NCBI RefSeq assembly: GCF_008831285.2
Contig: NW_022204675.1
Span: 27,501-40,482 of the forward strand
From: Nymphaea colorata
Lineage: Eukaryota; Streptophyta; Magnoliopsida; Nymphaeales; Nymphaeaceae
Direction of reading: 5' to 3'
DNA length: 12,982 nt
In this document: one piece after another, positions 1 through 8,600 of the stretch
Layout: every line of letters begins with the position of its first letter
How positions within the stretch are numbered: the stretch's first letter is position 1
Translations under genes and position numbers: made by a program
Notes under the pieces: generated by a model
Databases searched by the model: none
What the model was told of the DNA's origin: nothing
The model's input: only the letters and a program-made list of their open reading frames with translations

Positions 1-83
1 CTCAAGGCGTTCTAGAACCTATTGCGAGGCTCACCGAGCTTGATCAGGATAATCCGAGCGTGAGTCCAATTTCCCCGAACGCT

Positions 84-86
84 TGA
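84..86 (+). other. LTR copy of the polyprotein stop codon
   Basis: Bases 1-86 repeat the last 28 codons and TGA stop of the gag-pol frame (9422-9507). In this left LTR they are an untranslated duplicate produced by reverse transcription, with no gag-pol frame before them inside the window. Confidence 0.85.
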
Positions 87-383
87 GCCTATCTAAAGCC
101 GAGAGGCTTAGGTTCAGGTCTGAGTCAATCGGACTTGACCCGTGCTCGAAATTCCGAAGTGTGGGCGGTAACCCACACGAGGTCCCCGCCCTAAGTCCAC
201 AAGGCTTAGGGACTTTAGCTTTTGATTTTCGAGTTGGGCGCTAGGCCCAGTTTATGTTGCGTCTTTTATTTCATGTCAACGTCAAGTTTTGAAGTAGAGA
301 CCTAGCAAGGCGGGTTGTGCCTTGCGCATTTTTGACATTAGACTATGATGCGAGCTAGGTTAACATGTAATTAGGGCTCGCAT

Positions 384-399
384 TATATTTTGTATATAT
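384..399 (+). promoter_or_regulatory. Candidate TATA region of the LTR promoter
   Basis: An AT-rich block with TATATTT (384-390) and TATATAT (393-399) sits in otherwise GC-balanced DNA and is followed within about 70 bases by a CT-rich stretch typical of plant leaders. If used, transcription would begin near 420-430, giving U3 of about 0.63 kb and an R-U5 of over 3 kb. The same block is at 9805-9820 in the 3' LTR. The assignment is inference; other AT-rich spots, for example near 3252-3272, cannot be excluded. Confidence 0.45.
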
Positions 400-667
400 T
401 CTGTAAACACAATGTACAATGGATCGAAAAATTAATCAAAGATTGGCATTTGGTGTGGCACCCTCTCTCTCCTCGCTCGAGGCTTCTCCTCTCTCGTCTC
501 CCACCTTGTTCAACCCGAGAACCAGGCATCTTCTCCCCCCTCGCGTCCTCTACCTCCACGACGCTTTCGAATCCAGAAATCCTTGAAGAGCCGCCGTCGG
601 AGACATAGGCATAAGGAAGAAGGCATCGGCGGATCTCCACCACCGGCGGCGATCCCTCCCTTGTCAC

Positions 668-854
668 GTAAGTACCCCTTTCGAGCTTTTTCAAAGTTCT
701 GGAATCGGTGCCTTTGCCCTGATCACGAGGGTACTGTGAGGTCGATTCCAGCATAGGGAAGATTGAAGGCGACGGATCCACCGCCGGCTTCAATAAGACA
801 CCGAATAGGGTGAGATTTCGATCCTTTTCGTGCTGCTGGATTTGTGTTGTGCAG
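668..854 (+). other. Possible leader intron inside the LTR
   Basis: A strong plant-type donor, ACGTAAGT with GT at 668-669, is followed by a T-rich stretch and an acceptor TTGTGTTGTGCAG ending at 854. The implied intron is 187 bases, in the normal range for plants, and lies downstream of the candidate TATA and CT-rich stretch. The copy at 10089-10275 keeps both splice signals. There is no expression evidence, so this is a prediction only. Confidence 0.35.
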
Positions 855-1651
855 GTTTAGAATCGGCATCGCTCTCCCGGGTTTCTTCATCGGAATACCC
901 GAGAGAGGAGTCACGGGCGTAGGTGATCCTGCCTCTAAACTGTGGCTTACACTTCCCGTCGCGCGATAGAAATCGATAGATTATCCTTAGTAGGCATCGG
1001 CCGATGGAAGATTAAGAAAAAGAATCGTTTCAATCAGATTCTATCGGCCTGTTCTCTTGCTTTGGATCAGTCGGACCAGAGGCTTAAAAGTCAAAATAAC
1101 TTACTTTCTGGACGAGATCTGAAGCGGCTGATTAGCCTAAAAGAATTACCTGCAAAAGAGCTTCAAAATAATATAAATCGGGCGACTTTTGATGGCTGCA
1201 TCGTGAGATTGAATCTCGCCGGAAAATCGTGTAAATCCAGCCATCGCTGTTAATTCCGGTGGTCGCCATTGATTCCGACGTTAAGGACCGAATTGCCCTT
1301 CTTCCCTAGTGTTTTATTTAAATTCTGAAAGGGGTATATCGGTCACGGGACTCTCGGATCAAGTTCTGGCCACCGGCGTGAATTGGAAGGTTTCGACGAG
1401 GCCAAGCATCCGAATCCGGTAAGGCCACCTTCGTTTCCTCTCAGCCGTTCTCTGTGACACCTGTCCACCATCTAGCCGTCCATCTGTGCCCTTGTCCCAG
1501 CTGCTGCCATCTGTCCTGATCCAGGATCAACTCGCAATCAGCTGCTCCCTCAAATCAGGAAGCAATCCCGCAGCCGCAGCTCCCTTCCAGCTCCTCGCCA
1601 TCTCCACCGCGTCAACCCTAAGTCGCAAGGATCCTCACGCGTTCATCTTGA

Positions 1652-1657
1652 CACGTG
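1652..1657 (+). promoter_or_regulatory. G-box CACGTG in palindrome GACACGTGTC
   Basis: CACGTG is the core site of plant bZIP and bHLH factors. Here it is the centre of a perfect 10-base palindrome at 1650-1659. The 3' LTR copy is at 11070-11075. Confidence 0.45.
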
Positions 1658-1907
1658 TCGCAATCCGAGCCAGCCCTCCGCCACCTCACTTGCCACCTCA
1701 CCTGCCAGCTACCCACCTTGGTCCCGCGTATCGCCACTTGTCCTCCAGCCAGGCCCTGCGAGATCCCCTTTCCCTATTCCCTCGGATCTTGCCTCCTTAG
1801 TCTTAGGAAACCCCTCCACCTCGCGCCACCTTGCCTATTCTTCCTCTACCGTTTCCTACTTTTCATCTTGACCTAATCCGCAGCTCCTCTCTATCGTAGA
1901 TCTGATC

Positions 1908-1913
1908 CACGTG
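1908..1913 (+). promoter_or_regulatory. G-box / ABRE-like CCACGTGTCC
   Basis: The CACGTG core has the flanking CC and TCC often seen in abscisic-acid response elements. The 3' LTR copy is at 11326-11331. Binding is not shown by sequence alone. Confidence 0.45.
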
Positions 1914-2083
1914 TCCCCATCTCAACCGTAGCATCACCCGAGCTCACCCGAGAGCACCACCTGGCCCTTCGCCCCAATCTCTTCTCCTTCCTTGTCGCAT
2001 TTCTCCCTAACCCTTAGGCGAGAATTCGAGCTCATTTCCTAATAGCTAGCATTCTTCTAGCTCTTTCTGTCGTGTCCGTCCAT

Positions 2084-2099
2084 CTTGCCACGTGGCAAG
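2084..2099 (+). promoter_or_regulatory. 16-base perfect palindrome centred on a G-box
   Basis: CTTGCCACGTGGCAAG reads the same on both strands, with CACGTG at 2089-2094. It lies just before the W-box array. It is unchanged in the other LTR (11502-11517). The two-fold symmetry fits binding by a bZIP or bHLH dimer. Confidence 0.5.
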
Positions 2100-2130
2100 C
2101 ATCGGTGCATTCCCTGGGTAAGACCAACCC

Positions 2131-2518
2131 AGTCAACCGAACCCACTAGGCAACCTCCTGCACCGAACCCGCACCTAGGCTAAACCTCTACCGAGCCAAC
2201 CTGGATCGTCCTTGACCCTTAGCCTTAGTTAAACGAGGTCAACCAGTCCACCGAGCCCACTTCGTTGGTAGCCTCCCTTAGTGACTCGAGCCTACCTCGA
2301 GTGACCCTTGACCTACTTGACCCGGACCCACTGACTCGGTCCATTTAGTCAACCACCTAGTTAGTTGAACCTTCCGCACTTGGTCAGCATTGACCAGCAC
2401 CGTGAGCTTAGGCTCGACCTTAGCCTCCTCTACTGGACCAACCTATTAGCTAGGTCAGCCCTTGACTGAACCTAAACCCCATTTGACTAAGCCTACCCTG
2501 ACCCGAACCTGCTTGACT
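2131..2518 (+). promoter_or_regulatory. W-box (TTGACY) array
   Basis: Ten full TTGACC/T hexamers occur on either strand, at 2131, 2212, 2237, 2308, 2317, 2347, 2390, 2462, 2483 and 2513. Random expectation over both strands is about one per kilobase. TTGACY is the recognition core of plant WRKY factors, which act in defence and stress responses. The matching array in the 3' LTR is 11549-11935. The stretch is also compositionally odd, rich in ACC, GACC and CTTAG words, so part of the density could come from local repetition. Confidence 0.5.
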
Positions 2519-2580
2519 AGACCTACCACCTAGTAGAGCCCATCCGAACCCAGCCAAACCAGCCTTAGCTAGGATTAGGT

Positions 2581-3200
2581 TCAGCCGGTTCGCCGGCCCT
2601 TACAGCGGCCATTTCCTCTCCGTCGGCATCCACCGGCGCACGTGGCCGAGCCACATTCCGGAGTGAGGCAGGTAGGCGCTGTCGCTGTGACAGCAGCCCC
2701 CCGCGGCAATCCAGGCGGCCCTTCTGGCCCTGTTCCGTCGTCTTCAGCGCGCAGCAGCAGCACATCGTCGGCAGCCGACAGGCGACTTCGTCCTGACAGG
2801 CGGCCATTGTCCAGACAGCAGACGAGCACTCCCGGCATTCTCGACGGCACGTCCGTAGCAGACCGAGACAGCGTCCTCGCTCTCGGCGCGCGTTCTGCCC
2901 CTCGGCCCGGCGAGTGTCAGCAGCGGTCTCGGCTCGACGTTAGCGCGGCCACCGCAGGATCCATCGCGGCAACAGCGCAGCGGCCACAGCCAACGAGCGG
3001 CGACCAGACCTCGGCAGTCGACCCGACCACCAGCGCGCGGCCTGCCGTCAGCGCCTTCAGGCAGCGGTCAGTCCGAGCAGCAGGCTACGTGGAGGCACGC
3101 CTCAGCCGGTCTTCCTGTTCTGTGAGCTGCAGTGCTCGGGGGCAGGTCATCACCCCGAGACCTATCCGGCTACGCCAAGGGCGATCCTTGGCCGGTATCG
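2581..3200 (+). other. GC-rich CAG-bearing block of the LTR, no convincing gene
   Basis: Composition changes sharply here from C-rich, G-poor sequence to GC-rich sequence dense in CAG and GCAG words. A 209-codon open frame (2642-3271, +) spans it and would encode an Ala/Ser/Arg-rich protein of low complexity with no recognisable domain. The matching frame in the 3' LTR is broken by a one-base difference in a C run (six C at 2697-2702, five at 12114-12118). The open frame is best explained by GC-rich composition lacking stops. I read the block as untranslated LTR sequence. Confidence 0.5.
2639..2644 (+). promoter_or_regulatory. G-box CACGTG at the start of the GC-rich block
   Basis: A CACGTG core, context GCGCACGTGGCC. 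The 3' LTR copy is at 12056-12061. Confidence 0.35.
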
Positions 3201-3318
3201 TCTCCTATCCCCCTTGTAGCTTCGGGTGGGATTTGCTTTCAGTCTTAGGTAGCATATTAGTTTATTTCTAGCATTTTTGTTTTAGCCTTGGCTTCGGCCT
3301 AGCTCCCCCGTGAGGTAC

Positions 3319-3339
3319 CTCGAGGGCACTGTGCCCGAG
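3319..3339 (+). other. Short inverted repeat in the LTR
   Basis: GGGCAC-T-GTGCCC (3324-3336) is a perfect inverted repeat, extended outward by CTCG/CGAG with a small bulge. It is retained in the 3' LTR. The one-base loop argues against a simple RNA hairpin of full length; it could be a dimer-binding site or chance. Confidence 0.3.
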
Positions 3340-3531
3340 ACACGACCACAAGGAGCCAGACCACCTATTTACTTCTGTTGGGTGTGGTCTGCACGTTAGT
3401 GTGGTTTGCGTGGTTTGTGAGTGAGATTGAGTGTTCTCTTGTATCGCTCGCGAATTGTAAAGGCCTCACGACCCTGTTAGTGTTTTTGTAGTAAGCAGAC
3501 TTAGTTAGGTAGATTTGGGATTCGGGTAACC

Positions 3532-3541
3532 TACACGTGTA
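3532..3541 (+). promoter_or_regulatory. G-box palindrome TACACGTGTA near the LTR end
   Basis: A perfect 10-base palindrome with CACGTG at 3534-3539, about 165 bases before the LTR terminus. The 3' LTR copy is at 12948-12957. If the promoter is upstream, this site lies in transcribed U5 and might have no promoter role. Confidence 0.35.
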
Positions 3542-3707
3542 TCTCCCTACCTATTGGGTTTTGCGCCGGGGTCCTGTCCGGCCGGGTAGGTCATTTGTGT
3601 AATTACCTAGGTTTTTCGGTTTTTGGAATAGGCCTCAAGAAGGTCCTGGGAAGTTTAGGATCGCACTGGTCGGGTTATTCTGGCCTAGGCGGTGAGATCC
3701 TAACAAT

Positions 3708-3719
3708 TGGTATCAGAGC
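3708..3719 (+). other. Primer-binding site for initiator methionine tRNA
   Basis: TGGTATCAGAGC is complementary to the 12 bases at the 3' end of plant tRNA-iMet, including the CCA tail. It lies two bases after the LTR end TAACA, the usual position. Minus-strand DNA synthesis starts here. The next base departs from the complement. This primer is the most common choice among plant Ty3/gypsy and copia elements. Confidence 0.95.
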
Positions 3720-4333
3720 GAATCTTGAGGAACACCGTCGGATTGAGCACTTGGACCTACGAAGAAGCTTCATCAACGGCAGTGCAGACGGTCTTCTTTT
3801 CGGATTTCCAGAGTGTCAGTGGACTTCTTTTGGTTTTCTAGTCAGTCTATTTTCGGTTTTCTAGAGCAGATTTGGTTTTTTTTTTGGAGTCCCCGCGACT
3901 TCCGTCTTCGTACGTGTTTAGGGCTTTGCTTGCTCACTTTTAACAAGTAAAGGGCTGTACATTCCGTGCACCCGAGGGCAGCCAAGCTCCCGGTTCGTCA
4001 CCGAGGCACCAGGAGGGTGCGGTGATTTAGGCTTGTAAAAGCCCGGCCGTGGGCGAAGTGGGAGTGCCGAGGCGCTTAGGCGAAGCGCGGCACTAGGCGG
4101 GCCAACCCGTCTCCCTTGCCTCTAAACGCGCTACCGGCAGCTAAGGCAGCGGCAGCGTAGGGCAGTAGGGCAGAGTCAGTCGGCAGATCAGGTCTTCGGT
4201 CAGGGTTCAGCCAGCAGTTTTAGGAATCGGACAGCGGCTTCTCGCTTGAGAGTGGCAGCGTGTCAGTTTTGGAGTTTTAGTTAGGATTTTTTGTCTTCGA
4301 AAATTCTTTGACTATAACCGGCCCTTAACAACT
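3720..4333 (+). other. Untranslated leader between PBS and gag
   Basis: About 610 bases without a supported gene. It begins T-rich, with a near-repeat of TTTTCTAG words around 3829-3864, then becomes GC-rich with repeated GGCAG words between about 4136 and 4185. Packaging and dimerisation signals of LTR elements usually lie in this position, but no specific signal can be assigned. Short open frames crossing from the LTR end into it look fortuitous. Confidence 0.7.
4064..4093 (+). other. Leader RNA hairpin
   Basis: GTGCC (4064-4068) and GCGCTT (4072-4077) pair with AAGCGC (4083-4088) and GGCAC (4089-4093). This forms an 11-bp GC-rich stem with a three-base bulge (GAG) and a five-base loop (AGGCG). 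Its place about 240 bases before the gag start would suit a packaging, dimerisation or translation-control element. The role is inferred. Confidence 0.45.
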
Positions 4334-5068
4334 ATGGGCAAGTCGAAGAAACAGTTCAATCCCGATGAGCCTGTCCTTGAGGAGCCCCTCAACGATCAAC
4401 CTGAGGAAGCTCCAAGCACACAAGCGGGACCAGTTCCCAACTATGCAATGGGCAGGATCCTGAACATTGAAAAGGAGCTGTTGCAAATGAGAAATGATAT
4501 GAACAAATCCGATCAAGTCCGCAAACGTGAAATGGAAAGACAAAACCGAGAGCGGCAAAACGAAATGGATGAGATTCGAGGTCTTTTGAAGCAGTTAGCT
4601 GCCAACCAGAACCCAGGAGGGGAAAGGACCACTCAGGGTCCGAACAAAGGAAAGGGTGTGTTAGGTGCTCCTACCTACCCCACCGATACTGAGATAGACC
4701 CGAACAATCTCTCCCACATCGGAACAAGTACAGAAGGGGGAAGACTTTTACACATGGGCCCCCCACCAGAGCGACAGCCCATTGAGCCCACTAGCGAATA
4801 CTATAGAACGCCAAGAGTCCAGAGATTTGCTAGCAGCAGAATGAATCGCACCTATTACGATTCAGAAGGGGAACAGGACGAATCTCCTCTACGTCCTAGA
4901 AGAGCACAACGTCAGCTTCAAGAAGAGAGGCGAACTCCCACCGTTCGTTATGAGTTTCCCAAATTCAAGGGGAGCACTTACGGGAGTGGCTATTCATGGC
5001 CGAGAGGTACTTCTTGTGCCATCGTGTACCCCAAGACGAGTGGATTGAAATTGCCACTGCGAACATGA
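4334..5068 (+). CDS. gag: Gag, N-terminal part, ended early by a frameshift
   Basis: The start codon has a good plant context, A at -3 and G at +4, and is the first long-frame ATG after the leader. The protein begins MGKSKK, then an acidic and proline-rich stretch, then a charged heptad-like region (about residues 41-93) likely to form a coiled coil for Gag assembly, then a polar linker. Residues to about 213 (KFKG) are authentic. Beyond the G run at 4969-4972 this frame gives an unrelated ~31-residue tail and stops at 5068, while capsid-like sequence continues in the next frame. Gag would form the virus-like particle in the cytoplasm. The glycine at position 2 hints at myristoylation, but position 6 is Lys rather than Ser or Thr, so that is weak. 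As read, this copy yields only a truncated Gag. Confidence 0.85.
   Translation: MGKSKKQFNPDEPVLEEPLNDQPEEAPSTQAGPVPNYAMGRILNIEKELLQMRNDMNKSDQVRKREMERQNRERQNEMDEIRGLLKQLAANQNPGGERTTQGPNKGKGVLGAPTYPTDTEIDPNNLSHIGTSTEGGRLLHMGPPPERQPIEPTSEYYRTPRVQRFASSRMNRTYYDSEGEQDESPLRPRRAQRQLQEERRTPTVRYEFPKFKGSTYGSGYSWPRGTSCAIVYPKTSGLKLPLRT
4969..4972 (+). other. Frameshift site in gag at a G run
   Basis: The capsid homology (WLF-AERYF, then H-VP-EW and MTGEA) is split here between two frames. The upstream frame ends in KFKG; the downstream frame picks up at 4972 with no stop between. The offset equals loss of one base in a run of four G. The site is inside the capsid-like domain, far upstream of the zinc knuckle, which is not where programmed gag-pol frameshifts of retroelements occur, so a mutation or a homopolymer sequencing error is more likely. 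Confidence 0.85.
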
Positions 5069-5661
5069 CAGGAGAGGCCACAACCCATTATTTGTGGTTC
5101 GATCACAAAACGGCAGATCCAACTTGGGAGAAGTACAAGGCGAGTCTCCAATTACAGTTCGGAAATTCAACATTCATCGATTATGATGAGGACCTTAAAA
5201 ATCTGGTCCAATCCACAATCGTGGCAGCCTACCAACGTCAATTTGAGAGGTTGGCTAGCATGGTCCAGTGGCCAGAGAAGGCCCTCATCGGAGCATTTAA
5301 GGGCGGCCTTAAAAGCGAAGTGAAGAGAGAATTGAAAATTCACCGCTTCAACAGGCTAGAAGAATGTTTTGCCATTGCCCGTCTCTACGAGGAGCAAATA
5401 GAGGAGAAGAGAGCCGAGAAGAAGGCTCATAAGATGGACAAGCAGAGGAGGAGACCTTCCTACTCCTCTGGTTCTCGATTTAGAGGGAAGGAACCAACTC
5501 CCTTCCGAAGAGGGAGTGATTATCGGCCACCACAAGGCCCAAACCAAGGGCAAGGCCGAAAACCACCAACGCGTTACCTCACGCCGAAGCAGATTGAGGA
5601 GTTCAGGCGTAAAGGCCTGTGCTACAGATGTGAGGGAAAGTGGGACAAGAACCATCAGTGC
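4972..5661 (+). other. Capsid-like domain and nucleocapsid zinc knuckle
   Basis: The capsid-like part (to about 5400) has the retrotransposon-gag pattern AERYF, VPQDEW, MTGEAT, a Trp-rich stretch, LQLQFG, and the closing RLYEEQ. It is followed by a basic, Arg/Pro/Gly-rich linker and the knuckle C209-X2-C212-X7-H220-X-C222 (5620-5661). That spacing differs from the retroviral CX2CX4HX4C but is the usual form in Reina-like and related chromoviruses (C-x-x-C-x-x-K-W/F-x-x-x-H-x-C). It should bind the genomic RNA and aid packaging. Confidence 0.88.
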
Positions 5662-8600
5662 CCAACTTATTACAGGGTACAGGTGGTGAGCGATGACGAG
5701 TCCAGTTCATGTAGCGATTCGTCTACAACGCCGTATGAGACCAGCTCGTCCTCGTCAGATGAGGAAGTAGTTACCAAGAGGCGAGCAAAACAAGTCGAGA
5801 AAAGGAAAGAAGTCCGGATTGAAGAGACTCCCGCCAAAGAAGAAAAGCCAATCGAGGCAGAGTCTCTGCATTCAATGCAAGATCCCAACAAGCCCAACTC
5901 ATTCAGGGTATTTGGGAGGATAAACGGACACAAGGTCTTAATATTGCTTGATAATGGAGCAACCAAGAACTTCCTAACAGAGGAAGCCGCACGTAGATGC
6001 AACGTCTCCCTTGAATCAAGCCACCCCCAAACTATAGTCGTGGGAGGGGGTATGAGATTAAAGTGCCATAACGAAGGGAAAGGCATAGAAGTTGTGATCA
6101 AGAGAAAACCATTCAAGATCGACTTCTTAGTCATTCCTTTAGATGGAGTGGATCTTATTCTCGGGATGCCATGGTTTTTCACGCTTGGCATCATATCTTG
6201 GGATGTGAAGAACTTCAGCATGACCTTCACTCCCGACGGCGACGAAGAGCCCATGACGCTACAGGGCTTAACCAGCACAACTCGTCCCAAGGCTGCACTT
6301 CGGGCAATTGAAGCCGAGCAGCCTGCGTGTTGGGTAATGGCACTCGCTACCGATGTGCCAAAAAAAGAAGAGCAGAAAGAGATAGTGCCAGAACGAATTC
6401 AGCTGGTGCTGGATCAATATGAGGACGTCTTTGAGGAGCCTAAGGGGCTTCCACCACAGAGATCCTATGACCATAGGATCATAATGACTCAAGGGGCAGA
6501 ACCGGTTAATGTGCGCCCCTATCGGTATGGATATAACCAGAAGGCTGAAATCGAGCGTCTGGTTAAAGAAATGTTGGAAAGTGGCATTGTGCAACCAAGT
6601 AGCAGCCCTTTCTCTTCACCGGTCCTACTTGTGAAGAAGAAAGACAACACCTGGCGCTTCTGTGTAGATTATCGCGCCTTGAATGAAGCCACCGTGAAGG
6701 ATAGACATCCCATACCGGTAATTGATGAGTTATTGGATGAACTAGCCGGAGCAACTATTTTCTCCAAGATCGACTTACGAGCTGGCTATCATCAAATCCG
6801 CATGTATAAGGACGACATCCCCAAGACCGCTTTCAGGACGCATGACGGGCACTACGAGTTCCTCGTCATGCCATTTGGTTTGACAAACGCACCAGCGACC
6901 TTTCAGAGGTGCATGAACGACGTCTTCAGACAATACCTCCGCGATTTCATCTTAGTTTTCTTTGATGACATCTTGATTTACAGTCAGTCTGAAGAATCAC
7001 ATCAGAAGCATCTCGCAGTTGCTCTTCAGGTACTGAGAGATAACCAATTATACGCCAAGATGTCCAAATGCAGCTTTGGACAACCTTCTATTGGTTATCT
7101 AGGGCACATAGTGTGCCAACAAGGGGTTCGGGCAGACCCCAAAAAATTAGAAGCCATGCAGAAATGGCCACTGCCTAAGGACTTGAAAGGACTCCGCGGA
7201 TTCCTCAGTTTAACTGGGTACTATAGGCGTTTCATTCAGGGCTATGGTTTGATCGCACAGCCTTTGACCCAGATGCTCAAAAAAGGAGCCTTTCAGTGGT
7301 CGGATAAGGCTAGGGCAGCCTTTGAGAAGTTAAAATTTGCCCTTATGTCTGCGCCAGTTCTTACACTTCCGGATTTCAACCAGCAGTTCACAATAGAGAC
7401 AGACGCATGTGAGGTTGGAATTGGGGCCGTTCTCAGCCAAGGAGGCGACCCTATCGCTTATATGTCTAAGGCACTCACAAGTAGAGCGAAACCTCTCTCT
7501 ACTTATGAGAAAGAACTACTAGCGATAGTGTTAGCAGTCGAAAAGTGGCGGCCCTACCTTATAGGACGCAGATTCACAGTCAAGACGGACCAAAATTCTC
7601 TGAAGTACATGTTAAAGCAGAGAGTATCCACGCCTACCCAACAACGTTGGCTGGCAAAGCTGCTTGGATACGATTTTGAAATAGAGTACAAAAAGGGTCC
7701 GGAAAATACAGCGGCCGATTCTCTCTCTAGATTGACTGAGCAGTTCATGACTCTTTCGGTAGTGGAAACTGATGTTTGGGATAGGTTAGCCCAGGAACAG
7801 CAAGCAGATCAGTCCATAAGGCTAATCCGTGCATCAACAGAACAACATACAGGATCCATTCCCTTCTATACAGTCAGAGGGAATCTATTATATAGGAAGA
7901 ACCGAGCAGTGGTTCCTCCAGAGTCGGGGCTTAAGCAGGAACTCCTGCGTCATTTCCATGACACCCCTGCCGCGGGTCATGAGGGGGTTTCTAAAACCCT
8001 AAGCAGAATTAAAGCCCAATTTTGGTGGCGTGGCATGAAGGCAGAGGTACAAAGGTACATCCGGAGTTGCCTGGTATGCCAGAGGGAAAAATACGAGGCC
8101 ATTAGACCTCCAGGGCACTTGGTTCCCCTCCCCATACCAGCCAAACCATGGACCGATGTGACCATGGATTTTATTGATGCCATGCCCCGCTCTGAAGGCA
8201 AGGAAGCTGTGCTAGTGGTAGTGGACCGTCTGACCAAGTACAGCCACTTCGCTCCCTTGCCTAGGTCGTATCAAGGGCCAATGGTGGCCAGCGTGTACCA
8301 AGAATACGTTGGAAAGCTCCACGGAATGCCACAATCAGTCATATGTGACAGGGATTCAATTTTCCTTAGCGCATTCTGGCAGGAGTACATGAAGCTTATG
8401 GGTACAACGCTCAAGTTTAGTACAGCCCATCACCCACAGACAGACGGGCAGAGCGAAATTGTTAATCGATCTTTAGAGACATATTTGAGGTGTTTTGCAG
8501 GAGAAAGACCACAGACTTGGGTAAAATTCTTACCTTGGGCAGAGTGGTCTTATAACACCAGTTTACATTCGTCAACAGGGATGACGCCTTTTGAAGGTGT

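Larger units (their letters stand above)
1..3705 (+). repeat. 5' long terminal repeat, left end cut by the window
   Basis: Bases 1-3567 match 9422-12982 with about 27 substitutions and several indels of 1-2 bases. The right end is set at TAACA (3701-3705), which is inverted to the TGTTA that opens the 3' LTR and lies two bases before the primer-binding site. It should supply promoter, transcription start and 5' leader. It is a mosaic: the end of the polyprotein tail (stop at 84-86), an AT-rich promoter-like stretch near 384-399, a CT-rich leader-like stretch (about 460-600), a possible intron, a pyrimidine-rich stretch (about 1440-2580) with a W-box array, a GC-rich CAG-bearing stretch (about 2581-3180), and a T/G-rich terminal part. 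The U3/R/U5 boundaries cannot be fixed from sequence. No convincing gene lies in it. Confidence 0.95.

Noticed and set aside
383-793. 136-codon minus-strand open frame, also open in the 3' LTR (9804-10214)
   Set aside because: No recognisable domain, and the two LTRs are near-identical by descent from one reverse-transcription event, so its presence in both is not independent evidence. It overlaps the likely leader and intron on the + strand.
942-1253. 103-codon + strand open frame in the LTR
   Set aside because: No family resemblance, and the 3' LTR copy has an indel in this frame that shortens and alters its end.
1486-1876. Overlapping Pro/Ser/Leu-rich + strand open frames
   Set aside because: Explained by C-rich composition lacking stops; products are low complexity and two frames are open at once.
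2642-3271. 209-codon Ala/Ser/Arg-rich open frame in the 5' LTR as a captured gene
   Set aside because: Low-complexity product of GC-rich sequence, frame-broken in the other LTR, no domain recognised. The overlapping minus-strand frames in the same block are equally open.
3708-3720. A tRNA gene
   Set aside because: Only the 12-base primer complement is present, not a tRNA body.
3595-3864. 89-codon frame crossing the LTR end and primer-binding site
   Set aside because: It spans functional boundaries of the element and has no homology I recognise; fortuitous.
4969-5068. Programmed ribosomal frameshift between gag and pol
   Set aside because: The break lies inside the capsid-like domain, well before the zinc knuckle and protease, so both products of a programmed shift would not make functional sense. 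No typical slippery heptamer with a following structure was recognised.
5356-8237. Minus-strand open frames opposite gag-pol
   Set aside because: Shadows of the strongly supported polyprotein on the + strand; no independent domain.
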